A stretch of DNA of 64,000 nt from Pseudomonas rhizoryzae (GTDB lineage Bacteria; Pseudomonadota; Gammaproteobacteria; Pseudomonadales; Pseudomonadaceae): assembly GCF_005250615.1 (NCBI RefSeq), contig NZ_SULM01000004.1:186001-250000 (forward strand), in the 5' to 3' direction. The translations under genes and the position numbers were made by a program. The stretch's first letter is position 1; the number at the start of each line of letters is the position of its first letter. This document shows, in pieces, positions 42,977-52,152 of this stretch. Below the pieces are notes generated by a model. That model saw only the letters and a list, made by a program, of their open reading frames with translations. It was not told the origin of the DNA and did not search any database.

Positions 42977-43758
42977 GTCCGCTCCCGATTCAGGCAATTG
43001 GCGATCCAGGTCATCAGCAGGACCGCGACGAAGTACGAGATGACCAGGGCACTGGTGAGGTGGCCGCTGCCGTTGCGCAGGTTGTAGAGATAGACCTGCA
43101 GCGTTTCGTAGCGGGTGCCCACCAGCAGGTTGGCGAACACGAATTCGCCGATGAGGAAGGAGAAGGACAGGAACAGTGCCACCATCAGTCCGGTTCTCAG
43201 GTTGGGCAGCACCACCAGCAGGGCGGCGCGCCAGGAGCTGGCGCCGAGCAGATGAGCCGCGTCCATCAGGTCGCGCAGATTGAGCGCTTGCAGATTGTTG
43301 CTGATGGCCCGGTACATGAAGGGCAGGGCGATGGTGAAGTAGCAGAACACCAGGATCCAGGGGGTGCCGGTCAGCGGCAGCGGTCCGCTGGCGTAGAGCT
43401 GCAGCAGGCCGACCGCCGAGACCACCGGGGGCACGGCGAAGGGCAGCAGGATCAGCACGTTCATCAGCGCATCCAGCCGCGGGAAGTGATAGGCGATGGC
43501 GAACATGGCCGGCAGGATCAGCACGCAGGAGAGCGCCAGGGCGCCGAAGCAGATCGCCAGGGAGCGGCCGAAGGCGGCGAGAAAGCGCGGATCGCTCCAC
43601 AGCTGCAGGTACCACTTGAAGGTGAAGCCGGCCGGCAGCAGGGTCGCCGACCACTGGGTGGCGAGGGAATAGACCAGGGTCGCGGCCAGGGGCGCGAACA
43701 GGATCAGGAACAGCAGCCAGACCACCAGGCGATGGTAGAGACGCTCAGTTCTGGACAT
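42973..43758 (-). CDS. ABC transporter permease (second)
   Basis: 261 residues, six membrane helices of the PotC/PhnV type. The EAA loop reads [23 protein letters not shown]. It overlaps the other permease gene by 14 bp and the ATPase gene by 4 bp, so the operon is translated as a tightly coupled set. Confidence 0.92.
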   Translation of the reverse strand: MSRTERLYHRLVVWLLFLILFAPLAATLVYSLATQWSATLLPAGFTFKWYLQLWSDPRFLAAFGRSLAICFGALALSCVLILPAMFAIAYHFPRLDALMNVLILLPFAVPPVVSAVGLLQLYASGPLPLTGTPWILVFCYFTIALPFMYRAISNNLQALNLRDLMDAAHLLGASSWRAALLVVLPNLRTGLMVALFLSFSFLIGEFVFANLLVGTRYETLQVYLYNLRNGSGHLTSALVISYFVAVLLMTWIANCLNRERT

Positions 43759-44578
43759 GGCGACTCCGCCTTAGCATCCACTGGTGGACGAGGGTGATCA
43801 GGGTCATGAAGGCCACCAGTAGCATGGCCAGCGCTGCGGCCAGGTTGGGCTCCAGGTCGATGTCACCGGACACCAGGGCGGCGATGCGCACCGGCACCAC
43901 GTTGAAGTTGCCGCTGGTGAGGGCGTAGACCGTGGCATAGGCGCCCAGGGCGTTGGCCAGCAGGATGATGAAGGTACCGATCAGCGCCGGGCTGAGCACC
44001 GGTAGCCCGATATGCCGCCAGTATTGCCAGGTACCGGCGCCTAGTAGCGCCGCTGCCTCGCGCCAGTCCTGCTTGAGGGCTTCGAAGGCGGGGAGCAGCA
44101 GCAGGACGCCCAGGGGAATCTGGAAATAGGTGTAGATGAGGATCAGCCCACCTCTGTTATAGAGATTGAAGCTTTCCAGCAGACCCAGCCGCTGCAGCGC
44201 CAGGGTCAGGCAGCCGTTGATCCCCAGCAGGATGATGAAGGCGAAGGCCAGGGGGACCCCGGCGAAGTTGCTGGTCATGTTGGTGAAGGCCACCACGAAG
44301 CCGCGCAGGCGCGACTCCACCCGCGTCAGCGAATAGGCGCCGATCAGTGAAATGACCAGGCCCAAGACGCTGGACCAGAGCGAGATCTCCAAAGAAAGGC
44401 GGATGGCCTGGAGATAGAAGGGCGAGCCGAGGATTTCACCGTAGTTGGCCAGGCCCCAGCTACCGTCGCTGGCCTGGAAGCTGTTGAGGGCGATCCAGGC
44501 CAGGGGTGCCAGTTGGAAGGCGCCGAACACCAGCAGGAAGGGCAGCAACAACAACAGGGCGAGCCAGGAGCGCTTCAT
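43745..44578 (-). CDS. ABC transporter permease (first)
   Basis: 277 residues, six membrane helices of the PotB/PhnU type, with an EAA loop QDWREAAALLGAGTWQYWRHIGLP. It overlaps the phosphodiesterase gene by four bases. With its partner it forms the membrane channel of the importer. Confidence 0.92.
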   Translation of the reverse strand: MKRSWLALLLLLPFLLVFGAFQLAPLAWIALNSFQASDGSWGLANYGEILGSPFYLQAIRLSLEISLWSSVLGLVISLIGAYSLTRVESRLRGFVVAFTNMTSNFAGVPLAFAFIILLGINGCLTLALQRLGLLESFNLYNRGGLILIYTYFQIPLGVLLLLPAFEALKQDWREAAALLGAGTWQYWRHIGLPVLSPALIGTFIILLANALGAYATVYALTSGNFNVVPVRIAALVSGDIDLEPNLAAALAMLLVAFMTLITLVHQWMLRRSRHVQN

Positions 44579-45372
44579 GCCAGCAACTCCCGGCAGCAGG
44601 GCTTGTCGTGGGCAAGGCCGAGCAGGGTGCAGACCGTGCCGCAGATTTCCACTTGGCGAGGTGTGGCCTCACCCAGGGAAAAGCCAGCGCCAAAGACGAA
44701 CAGCGGGACCTCGCGCTCTTCGGCCAGGGTGCCGCCATGGCTACGGTCGTCGTTCATGCCGTGGTCGGCGGTCACCAGCACCTGGTAGCCGGCGTCCAGC
44801 CAGGTGGGCAGGTAGTGGGACAGCAGGCCATCGGCGCGCCGCGCGGCATTGCGGTATTCGGGGCTGGAGAGACCGTGCCGGTGGCCGGCGTCATCGATGT
44901 TCATCGGATGCACCAGCAGGAGGTCCGGGGCATGGGCCAGGCGCAGGTGCTCGGCGTCGTCGAACAGATGGGAATCCGGGTAGTGATCGGCGTAGTAGAA
45001 GTGCCCGTGCTGGATCGGCAGGCTGGTGTCGCTGACGTGCCTGTCCCGTGCCGGCTCGAAGGGGGTGCGGTTGTAGAGTTCACTGACCCAGTGATAGGCC
45101 GCGGCGGCGGTGGTGAGCCCGGCGGCCTGGGCCAGATGGAAGAGACTCGTCTGGTTGGAGAGGCGATTCACGCCGTTGTGGACGATGCCGCTGCGCACCG
45201 GCGGTACGCCGGTGAGCAGGCATTCGTAGAGCGGGCGGGAGAGCGAGGGCAACTCGCACTCCAGCCGATAGAGGCGACCCTGGCCGGCCAGGCAGAGGGC
45301 CTGGAGGAAGCCGAGTCCGTGTTCGGCGACTCGCAGGGCGAGTCCGTCCAGCACGACCAAGATGACCTTCAT
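44575..45372 (-). CDS. Alkaline-phosphatase-superfamily phosphodiesterase/nucleotide pyrophosphatase
   Basis: 265 residues without a signal peptide, so cytoplasmic. The fold is that of type I phosphodiesterases: metal-binding VILVVLDGLALR at the N-terminus, the nucleophile region LPSLSRPLYECLLTG, HPMNIDDAGHRHG and LVTADHGMNDDRSHGG. Related enzymes cleave phosphodiesters or phosphonates such as phosphonoacetate. Being encoded between the binding protein and permease genes of an importer, it should act on the imported substrate. The exact substrate is unknown. Confidence 0.88.
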   Translation of the reverse strand: MKVILVVLDGLALRVAEHGLGFLQALCLAGQGRLYRLECELPSLSRPLYECLLTGVPPVRSGIVHNGVNRLSNQTSLFHLAQAAGLTTAAAAYHWVSELYNRTPFEPARDRHVSDTSLPIQHGHFYYADHYPDSHLFDDAEHLRLAHAPDLLLVHPMNIDDAGHRHGLSSPEYRNAARRADGLLSHYLPTWLDAGYQVLVTADHGMNDDRSHGGTLAEEREVPLFVFGAGFSLGEATPRQVEICGTVCTLLGLAHDKPCCRELLA

Positions 45373-45376
45373 GACG

Positions 45377-46438
45377 TCACTGCTGCATGTTGATCAGAAC
45401 GTGCTCCTGCCAGAGCCGCGGCAGGCGCTTGGCGGTCTCTTCCCAGGCCTTGGCGTCGGCGATGGGCCGGGCTTTGGCGTATTCCGCCTGGGGCAGCAAC
45501 TTGGCCTGGACGTCGGCCGGCAGCGTCAGGTGCTCGGCGCGGATCGGGCGGGCATAGCCCTCGGCCAGGTTGATCTGGCCGGCGTCGGAGAAGATGAACT
45601 CACGGGTCAGCTTGGCGGCGTTGGGGTGCTTGGCGTACTTGTTGATGATGGTGGTGTAGCCGGAGGTCACCGAGCCATCGGAGGGAATCAAGACGTCGAA
45701 GCGACTACGGTCGATCTGATCGCGATAGTTCAGGGCGTTGAAGTCCCAGACTACGCCGACCTCCACTTCGCCCTTCTCGATGTTGGCCACCACCGGGTTG
45801 GTGAAGGATAGGCGGCCCTGCTTGGCCAGCTTGGCGAAGAAGTCCAGCGCCGGCTTGATGTTCTTCTCGTCGCCGCCGTTGGCATAGGCTGCCGCCAGGA
45901 CGCCGCTGACGGCCTGGGAAGAGGCGCTGACGTCGCCGATGGTGACCTTGTACTTGCCCTTGAGCAGATCGGCCCAGGAATGGGGCACGTCCTTGACGGT
46001 CTGCTTGTTGACGATGAAGGCGATGGTGCCGGTGTAGGCCAGCGCCCAGTTGCCGTCCTTGTCCTTGGCCCAAGCCGGTACCTGGTCCCAGGTAGTGGGT
46101 TTGTAGGGCTGGGTAACACCCTTCTGTACGGCGATGGGGCCGAAGGAAGCGCCCACGTCACCGATATCGGCGGAGGCGTTCTCGCCTTCGGCGGCGAACT
46201 TGGCGATCTCCTGGGCCGAGCTCATGTCGGTATCCTGGTGCTTGAGCCCGTACTTCTGCTCGAGATCGCGCCAGGTGGCTTTCCAGTTCGCCCAGGAGTC
46301 GGGCATGCCGACGCTGTTCACTTCGCCTTCCTTGCGGGCGGCGGCTTCGAGGGCTTTGAGATCGACGGTATCGGCGAAGGCGGTACCGGCTTGTACCGCA
46401 ATGGCAGTGGCCAACAAGGAAGCAAGCAGACGGGTCAT
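45377..46438 (-). CDS. ABC transporter periplasmic substrate-binding protein
   Basis: 353 residues with a signal peptide (MTRLLASLLATAIAVQAGTAFA). Family 1/6-type solute-binding fold as in iron(III), polyamine and 2-aminoethylphosphonate binding proteins: ARKEGEVNSVGMPDSWANW, GDVGASFGPIAVQKGV and GVVWDFNALNYRD. First gene of the six-gene operon, divergent from the GntR regulator. The context of a phosphodiesterase and a phosphatase points to a phosphorus-containing substrate (inference). Confidence 0.9.
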   Translation of the reverse strand: MTRLLASLLATAIAVQAGTAFADTVDLKALEAAARKEGEVNSVGMPDSWANWKATWRDLEQKYGLKHQDTDMSSAQEIAKFAAEGENASADIGDVGASFGPIAVQKGVTQPYKPTTWDQVPAWAKDKDGNWALAYTGTIAFIVNKQTVKDVPHSWADLLKGKYKVTIGDVSASSQAVSGVLAAAYANGGDEKNIKPALDFFAKLAKQGRLSFTNPVVANIEKGEVEVGVVWDFNALNYRDQIDRSRFDVLIPSDGSVTSGYTTIINKYAKHPNAAKLTREFIFSDAGQINLAEGYARPIRAEHLTLPADVQAKLLPQAEYAKARPIADAKAWEETAKRLPRLWQEHVLINMQQ

Positions 46439-46462
46439 ACGGGTGCTCCAGGGTCGAGGGCT

Positions 46463-46474
46463 TGGTCTAGGTCA
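46463..46474. promoter_or_regulatory. Candidate GntR/UTRA operator 1
   Basis: TGGTCTAGGTCA, 24 bp upstream of the binding-protein start. It is close to the palindrome TGGTCTAGACCA, which resembles the operator reported for PhnF-type HutC regulators. The same 8-mer TGGTCTAG recurs at 46638. Confidence 0.5.
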
Positions 46475-46620
46475 GCAAGACACAGGCCAATTTAGGAGCC
46501 AGGTGTGACGTTTTGATGGCAATGTGCCGTGGACAAGCGGTGGCACGGGCTCTGCAGTCGTCACCTGACGGTCATCTGGCCGTCTTAGTCTCAAGCAAAA
46601 CCCTAGCCGAGGAGCTCCGG

Positions 46621-47358
46621 GTGCACCAATCCGAAACTGGTCTAGTCCAAAGAAGTGCACTCGGCGCCGGGGCGATCCGCCAGGCGCTTCAGGAGCAGAT
46701 CGCTCATGGTTTGCTGCCGGCCATGGGCAAGTTGCCGTCCGAGCGGCAACTGAGCGAATTGTTCGCCACCACCCGCATCACCCTGCGTGAAGCCCTGCTG
46801 CAGCTGGAAGCTCTGGGCCTGATCTATCGCGAGGAGCGTCGCGGCTGGTTCGTCGCCCCGCCACGGCTGGCCTACAACCCGCTCGCGCGGACCCACTTCC
46901 ATGCCATGGTGGAAGCTCAGGGACGTCGCCCGGCGACCGAGGTGCTGGCGGCGCGGCAGATGTTGGCTTCAGCCGAGATCTGCCGACTGCTGGAGTTGCC
47001 GGCTCTCTCCAGCGTCTACCAGATCAGGCGCGTGCGCCGCATCGATGGCCGCCTGGTGCTCTATGTCGAGCACTACCTCAATGCGGCCTATTTTCCCGGT
47101 CTGCTGGAGCATGACCTCCAGCGCTCCCTCACCGAGCTGTATCGCGACCGTTATGACATCCGCTACGGCGAGGTGCGTTTCGAGATCCTGCCCACGGCAC
47201 TATTGCCGGAGGCAGCCCAAGCCCTGCGGGTGGCCCAGGGCAGTCCGGCCCTGCACATCACCCGCATCAACCATGACCAGCAGGGTCGGCTGATCGACTG
47301 CGACCTGGAATTCTGGCGGCATGACGCCATCCAGGTGAGGGTCGAGGTGCCTGACTAG
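46621..47358 (+). CDS. GntR-family regulator with UTRA effector domain (PhnF/HutC type)
   Basis: 245 residues from the GTG at 46621, which has GGAG six bases upstream; a longer frame to 46513 lacks support. The winged HTH runs AIRQALQEQIAHGLLPAMGKLPSERQLSELFATTRITLREALLQLEALGLI; the UTRA domain follows (about 85-245). Divergent from the uptake operon and its probable repressor, responding to the substrate or a phosphorylated product. A palindromic site lies just inside its own coding region, suggesting autoregulation. Confidence 0.9.
   Translation: MHQSETGLVQRSALGAGAIRQALQEQIAHGLLPAMGKLPSERQLSELFATTRITLREALLQLEALGLIYREERRGWFVAPPRLAYNPLARTHFHAMVEAQGRRPATEVLAARQMLASAEICRLLELPALSSVYQIRRVRRIDGRLVLYVEHYLNAAYFPGLLEHDLQRSLTELYRDRYDIRYGEVRFEILPTALLPEAAQALRVAQGSPALHITRINHDQQGRLIDCDLEFWRHDAIQVRVEVPD
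46638..46649. promoter_or_regulatory. Candidate GntR/UTRA operator 2
   Basis: TGGTCTAGTCCA, sharing TGGTCTAG with operator 1 and lying 17 bp into the GntR gene as started here. It could block transcription of the regulator's own gene when bound. Confidence 0.45.
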
Positions 47359-47365
47359 CCGGGAC

Positions 47366-48655
47366 TCAGAGCGGTAGCTCGGAGCTGGCGTAGAAGGCCG
47401 TCAACACCTTGATCAGATAGCCCAGGTCACGACTGCCGGCCAGTTCGCGGATGGAGTGCATGGCGAAGGTGGGCAGGCCGATGTCCACGGTGCGCACGCC
47501 CAGTTGCCCGGCGGTGATGGGGCCGATGGTGGAGCCGCAACCCATGTCGCTGCGCACCACGAAGCTCTGCACCGGTACCCCTTCGCGCTGGCAGAGGTCG
47601 CGGAAGAAGGCGGCGGTCTCGCTGCTGGTGGCATAACGCTGGTTGGCATTCACCTTGATGACCGGTCCGGCGTTCAGTTTCGGGCCGTGGTTGCCATCGT
47701 GCTTGTCGGCGTAGTTGGGGTGCACGCCATGGGCGTTGTCGGCCGAGATCAGCAGCGAGCGTTGCAGGGTGCGGGTAAAGGCATCCCCGGTGGGCAGCAG
47801 CCGCTGCAGCACCTGTTCGAGGAAGGGGCCGTCGGCGCCGCAGCAGGAGGTGGAGCCCACTTCCTCATGATCAGTGCAGACCAGCACGGCGTTTTCGTCA
47901 CCCTCGCTTGCCAGCAGGGCTTCCAGGCCGGCATAGCAGGACAGCAGATTGTCCAGGCGCGCCGCGGCGATGAAGTCGTCTTCCAGGCCGACCAGGGCGG
48001 CCGGCTGGACATCGTAGAAGCTCAGCTCGAAATCCAGTACCTCGGCGTCGCCGATGCCGTGCTCCTGTTGCAGGCGGGTGGCCAGCAGGGCGCGGAAGTC
48101 GCGCCGCTCGCCGGCAGGTACCTGGGCCAGGATCGGTGGCAATTCGTTCTGGGCATTGATGGCCCAGCCCTGGTTGGCTTCGCGATTGAGGTGGATCGCC
48201 AGGTTGGGAATGATCGCCAGCGGTTTGCGGAAATCGACCAGGCGGCTCTGTACGCGCCCTTCGGCGCGGAAGGTTACCCGCCCGGCCAGCGACAGGTCAC
48301 GATCGAACCAGGGGGCCATGAGCATACCGCCGTAGACCTCGACGCCGAGTTGCCAGAAGCCCTGCCGATGGAGTTCTGGCTGCGGCTTGACCTTGAGGCA
48401 GGGGCTGTCGGTGTGGGCGCCGACCAGGCGCAGACCGCGCTCCAGCGGTTGGCCGCCCAGGCGCACGGCGATCAGCGAGGAATCGTTGCGGGTGACGTAG
48501 TAGCGGCCGCCGGGCTGAATGGACCAGGTCTCACGCTCATCCAGCCGCTGGTAGCCGGCCGCGTCCAGGCGGGGGGCGAGGCTGGCAGTGGCGTGGAAGG
48601 GGGTGGGGGAGCTGGAGAGGAAATCGACGAGGCCTTGGATCTGATCGGTACTCAT
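47366..48655 (-). CDS. apeB: M18 family aminopeptidase
   Basis: 429 residues, the normal length. Dinuclear-zinc ligands are visible: H and D in GAHTDSPC, the Asp in AARLDNL, the Glu pair in CTDHEEVGS, the Asp in [12 protein letters not shown] and the His in AMHSIREL near the C-terminus. It removes N-terminal, often acidic, residues in the cytoplasm and forms large oligomers. GGAG precedes the ATG. It lies convergent to the GntR gene and next to the methyltransferase and rluA genes, as in other Pseudomonas. Confidence 0.94.
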   Translation of the reverse strand: MSTDQIQGLVDFLSSSPTPFHATASLAPRLDAAGYQRLDERETWSIQPGGRYYVTRNDSSLIAVRLGGQPLERGLRLVGAHTDSPCLKVKPQPELHRQGFWQLGVEVYGGMLMAPWFDRDLSLAGRVTFRAEGRVQSRLVDFRKPLAIIPNLAIHLNREANQGWAINAQNELPPILAQVPAGERRDFRALLATRLQQEHGIGDAEVLDFELSFYDVQPAALVGLEDDFIAAARLDNLLSCYAGLEALLASEGDENAVLVCTDHEEVGSTSCCGADGPFLEQVLQRLLPTGDAFTRTLQRSLLISADNAHGVHPNYADKHDGNHGPKLNAGPVIKVNANQRYATSSETAAFFRDLCQREGVPVQSFVVRSDMGCGSTIGPITAGQLGVRTVDIGLPTFAMHSIRELAGSRDLGYLIKVLTAFYASSELPL

Positions 48656-48729
48656 GAATGACTCCGGACGACGAGGCGTCCAGTCTAGGTTCTAAGGCCC
48701 GGAGGAGTCGAGCGTGGTGCCCTGGCTGC

Positions 48730-49308
48730 TCAGCGTCGGCGCAGCACCAGGTGGTGGATATGCCAGTGCTTGGGCCGGCCGACGGGGGTGTGGCCATCCT
48801 CTTCTTCTTCCCGATGATGCAGGACGTCCCAGGCCTCGAGCAGCCGCTGCAGCCCGACCTCGCTCACGACCGTCACGCCCTTGCGGGCCCAGCTATCCCG
48901 CTCACCGAACAGTTGTCCGCAGAAGAGCCCTCCCGAACGGGTTGCCGAGGTGATCCGTGCCCACAGCTCGGTAAAGCAGGCCGGTTCGCAGAAGGGCAGG
49001 GCGAAGCTGGAATTGACGAGCGCGTAGCGATCCAGTTCCAACGTCTCGAAGCGTGCCTGGCGGGTGTCCAGTCGGTCGCTCAGGGCGTTGGGCACCCGTT
49101 GGCGCAATTCGGCGAGCGCCGCGGCCTCTGCATCCACCGCCAGCACCTGCCAGCCCCGTTCGAGCAGCACCAGGGTATCGCGGCCGGTGCCACAACCCAG
49201 GTCCAGCGCCCTCGCCGGCGTCTCCTCCCACAGCGACAGTCCCCGCAACAGGGTATCGCGCGGAGCGCCGCCCGCCGTGGCGGCGTAATAGGACGTCCAG
49301 TTCGACAA
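48730..49308 (-). CDS. Class I SAM-dependent methyltransferase (TehB-like)
   Basis: 192 residues. Motif I ALDLGCGTGRDTLVLLERGW and the acidic strand VLAVDAEAAAL bind SAM; FCEPACFTELWARI and GGLFCGQLFGERDSW are later core motifs. The size and SYYAATAGGAPRDTL start resemble TehB-type methyltransferases, linked to tellurite detoxification in some bacteria. The substrate here is not known. No coupled partner gene. Confidence 0.85.
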   Translation of the reverse strand: MSNWTSYYAATAGGAPRDTLLRGLSLWEETPARALDLGCGTGRDTLVLLERGWQVLAVDAEAAALAELRQRVPNALSDRLDTRQARFETLELDRYALVNSSFALPFCEPACFTELWARITSATRSGGLFCGQLFGERDSWARKGVTVVSEVGLQRLLEAWDVLHHREEEEDGHTPVGRPKHWHIHHLVLRRR

Positions 49309-49357
49309 GACACGCTCCTCGAGGGTAGGTGCCGCCAGTATGCCAGCGCCGCAGGCG

Positions 49358-49993
49358 TCAGAAGGGCGCGGAGCTCTCGAATCTCAGCCGTTCGCCCGAG
49401 GTGGGGTGGGTGAGCACCAGCAGGCTGGCGTGCAGGCACAGCCGCGAATGAGCAGCCAACGCTGCGGGATGGGCATAGAGCTGATCGCCCAGCAGCGGAT
49501 GGCCGATGCTCAACATATGGACCCGCAGCTGATGGGAGCGGCCGGTGATGGGTGTGAGCTCCACCCGGCTGTAATGACCATGACGTTCCAGCACCTGCCA
49601 GAAGGTCAGGGCATGGCGGCCCAGTTCGTGATCCACCACATGACGAGGTTTGGTCGGCGGATCGTAGCGCAGCGGCAATTCGATCCGGCCGCTGTTGGCT
49701 TCCGGCTCGCCCCAGCACAGGGCGGTGTAGGCCTTTTCCGTCTCCCGGTCATGGAATTGCCGCGACAGCTCGCGATGGCTGTCGGCATCCCGCGCCAGCA
49801 CTATGACCCCGGAGGTCTCCCAGTCCAGGCGATGGACGATGCGCGCTTCGGGATAGCCGTTCTCCTGCAGGCGGGTCACCAGGCAGTCGCGATTGTCTTC
49901 GGCGCGGCCAGGTACCGAAAGCAGCAGGGTGGGCTTGTCCACCACCAGCAGGGCGTCGTCCTGATGAATGATGCGGATGTTGGAGAGGGGCAT
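49358..49993 (-). CDS. rluA: RluA-family pseudouridine synthase
   Basis: 211 residues from the ATG at 49993. The catalytic signature is ARIVHRLDWETSGVIVLA (Asp in HRLD), followed by KAYTALCWG and TPITGRSHQLRVHM. The short form without an S4 domain matches RluA, which modifies 23S rRNA U746 and tRNA position 32. It lies downstream of minE, the position of rluA in P. aeruginosa. An in-frame extension to 50011 runs into the minE terminator. Confidence 0.92.
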   Translation of the reverse strand: MPLSNIRIIHQDDALLVVDKPTLLLSVPGRAEDNRDCLVTRLQENGYPEARIVHRLDWETSGVIVLARDADSHRELSRQFHDRETEKAYTALCWGEPEANSGRIELPLRYDPPTKPRHVVDHELGRHALTFWQVLERHGHYSRVELTPITGRSHQLRVHMLSIGHPLLGDQLYAHPAALAAHSRLCLHASLLVLTHPTSGERLRFESSAPF

Positions 49994-50012
49994 GGTTTTC
50001 CTAAACGCCAAC

Positions 50013-50030
50013 GGCGGCCCTGGGGCCGCC
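50013..50030 (-). terminator. Hairpin downstream of minE
   Basis: GGCGGCCC-TG-GGGCCGCC, a perfect 8-bp GC-rich stem between minE and rluA, 21 bp past the minE stop. It is followed on the minus strand by GTTGGCGTTT. Partial terminator likely. Confidence 0.5.
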
Positions 50031-50050
50031 GCTGTCCTGCACCTCGCGCC

Positions 50051-50305
50051 TCAGCGGTCGGGCAGGGTGATATTGAGTTCCAGGATGGAGCAACTGCCCT
50101 GGTTTTCCAGTTCCACCTGGATCTGGTCCTGCTCGATGGGCACGTACTTGCGGATCACTTCCAGCAAGTCCTTCTGCAACTGCGGCAGGTAATCCGGTTG
50201 GGCATGACGACCGCGCTCGTGGGCGACGATGATCTGTAGCCGTTCCTTGGCTATCGAAGCGCTGTTCTGCTTCTTCCGATCGCGAAAGAAGTCGAAGATG
50301 CTCAT
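50051..50305 (-). CDS. minE: Cell division topological specificity factor MinE
   Basis: 84 residues. The amphipathic membrane-targeting N-terminus [12 protein letters not shown], the MinD-interacting helix [16 protein letters not shown] and the C-terminal dimerisation strands are all present. It drives MinD off the membrane and so sets the Min oscillation. It overlaps minD by four bases. Confidence 0.97.
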   Translation of the reverse strand: MSIFDFFRDRKKQNSASIAKERLQIIVAHERGRHAQPDYLPQLQKDLLEVIRKYVPIEQDQIQVELENQGSCSILELNITLPDR

Positions 50306-51120
50306 TCGCCACCACCCCCGAACAGACGTTGCAGGAAGCCTTTCTTCTTCACGTCGAGGAAGCGGTAGGCCACTTCCTTGCCGAGCAGTCGCTCCACGGT
50401 ATCACTGTACGCCTGGCCGGCATCGCTCTGTTCGTCGAGAATCACCGGAATACCCTGGTTCGACGCCTTGAGCACCGCCTGGGATTCCGGGATCACGCCG
50501 AGCAGACGGATGGACAGGATCTCTTCCACGTCTTCGACGCCGAGCATTTCGCCCTTGGTGACGCGCTCGGGGTTGTAGCGGGTCAGCAGCAGGTGCTCCT
50601 TGATGGCTTCCTCGCCCTTTTCGGCGCGGCGCGACTTGCTGGCCAGCAGGCCGAGCATGCGGTCGGAGTCACGCACCGAGGAGACTTCGGGGTTGGTCAC
50701 CACGATGGCCTCGTCGGCGAAATACATCGCCAGGTGGGCACCCTTCTCGATACCGGCCGGGGAGTCGCAGACGATGAAGTCGAAGGTCTGCTTGAGTTCG
50801 TTGATCACGCGCTCGACGCCGTCCTGGGTTAGGGCGTCCTTGTCACGGGTCTGGCTGGCGGCGAGCACGAAAAGGTTCTCGAGACGCTTGTCCTTGATCA
50901 GGGCCTGGGTCAGGGTCGCCTCGTTGTTGATCACGTTGACGAAGTCGTACACCACCCGGCGCTCGCAACCCATGATCAGGTCGAGGTTACGCAGGCCGAC
51001 GTCGAAGTCGACGATGACGGTCTTGTGCCCACGCAGGGCGAGGCCGGTGCCGATGGCAGCGCTGCTGGTGGTCTTGCCGACGCCGCCTTTGCCGGAGGTG
51101 ACTACGAGTACTTTGGCCAA
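50302..51120 (-). CDS. minD: Septum site-determining ATPase MinD
   Basis: 272 residues (271 codons after the start) with the deviant Walker [10 protein letters not shown] and a C-terminal amphipathic membrane anchor ([11 protein letters not shown]). It recruits MinC to the polar membrane. The start is TTG (complement of 51118-51120) preceded by AAGGTG; the second residue is Ala and the third Lys, as in other MinD proteins. It is separated by 134 bp from minC. Confidence 0.97.
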   Translation of the reverse strand: MAKVLVVTSGKGGVGKTTSSAAIGTGLALRGHKTVIVDFDVGLRNLDLIMGCERRVVYDFVNVINNEATLTQALIKDKRLENLFVLAASQTRDKDALTQDGVERVINELKQTFDFIVCDSPAGIEKGAHLAMYFADEAIVVTNPEVSSVRDSDRMLGLLASKSRRAEKGEEAIKEHLLLTRYNPERVTKGEMLGVEDVEEILSIRLLGVIPESQAVLKASNQGIPVILDEQSDAGQAYSDTVERLLGKEVAYRFLDVKKKGFLQRLFGGGGE

Positions 51121-51254
51121 ACTGATTCACCTTGATCGAAAGTAATAACTGAAACGACTCGACGCCCTCGATGACGAGATTGCAGGCGTGTTCGCGCTTC
51201 GTTCGAGCGTTGGCGGCACGGCCGCCAAGTGCGAAAAATTCGCGGAAGTATCCG

Positions 51255-52001
51255 TTAAAGGCGGGTGATGTTCAACACATCTCCCACCAAACTGACCTGT
51301 ACCGGATTACCCCATTGTGGATGGCGTCGCAGGTCTTCGGCGACCTTGTACTGGCCGGCGATGGAGAGCAGTTCCGCGGTCAACTGCTGGCAGAAGATCC
51401 GCGCTTTAGTATCACCTTTGACGCCGGCCAGGGCACGGCCGCGCATGGGGCCGTAGACATGGATGTTGCCATCGGCGAGTAATTCGGCGCCCGGGCTGAC
51501 CGGTGCCAGCACCACCAGATCGCCCGCCGGGGCGTAGAGTTGCACGCCGCCGCGCACCGGCGCGGTGATGATCTTGGTCGGGTTGATCAAGGGCGCGGCT
51601 GGCTTGGGCGGCTCCACCGGCTTGGCCGGCTCGCGGTCGCGGACTTCGAGCTGGCGTTCGCGCCCCCCGGAGCTGGGCGGCAGGATCGGCAGGTCGTAAT
51701 CGTTGGCCGCGGCCAGGTCCTCGTCGCGACTGGCGCGCAAGGCGAGGGTACGCAGGCCGTGGCGTCGGCAGAGGTCGAGCAGGGCGCCGAGATCGAGTCG
51801 GCCGGCATCCTCGCCCAGCTTGTCCAGGGCCAGGACCAGCGGGGTTTCCTGGAAGAAGTTCGGTGCCTGGGCAACCTTCTGTGCCAGTTGCCGGTCCAGG
51901 CGACCCAGGTCGTTGCGGAGAAGCTCCAGGACGGTCACGGCGAGCATGTTGCCCTTGAGCTGGAAGACGGAGTCGCTTTCGGAGGGGTCGGCTGCGGTCA
52001 T
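51255..52001 (-). CDS. minC: Septum site-determining protein MinC
   Basis: 248 residues from the ATG at 52001 (MTAADPSES). The N-terminal FtsZ-inhibiting domain (about 10-105, [16 protein letters not shown]) is joined by a Pro/Ala-rich linker to the C-terminal beta-helix with the diagnostic [27 protein letters not shown]. It blocks FtsZ assembly away from midcell. First gene of minCDE; divergent from the acyltransferase gene. Confidence 0.96.
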   Translation of the reverse strand: MTAADPSESDSVFQLKGNMLAVTVLELLRNDLGRLDRQLAQKVAQAPNFFQETPLVLALDKLGEDAGRLDLGALLDLCRRHGLRTLALRASRDEDLAAANDYDLPILPPSSGGRERQLEVRDREPAKPVEPPKPAAPLINPTKIITAPVRGGVQLYAPAGDLVVLAPVSPGAELLADGNIHVYGPMRGRALAGVKGDTKARIFCQQLTAELLSIAGQYKVAEDLRRHPQWGNPVQVSLVGDVLNITRL

Positions 52002-52152
52002 GGTGGGTACTTGTGCTTGGATGGCGGGACTTATAGCGGGATGCCCGGCGTGTCGCAACCCTCGCCGGGCGATCCGGGTCGTGACTGTGAAGGCTACGGG
52101 AAATCTGTGCGAGGCCTGTAGAATGGCGTGACTTTTTCATGCAGGAGTTCCG

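Noticed and set aside
46439-46620. A Pho box between the uptake operon and the GntR gene
   Set aside because: No pair of CTGTCAT-like heptamers with 4-bp spacing was convincing.
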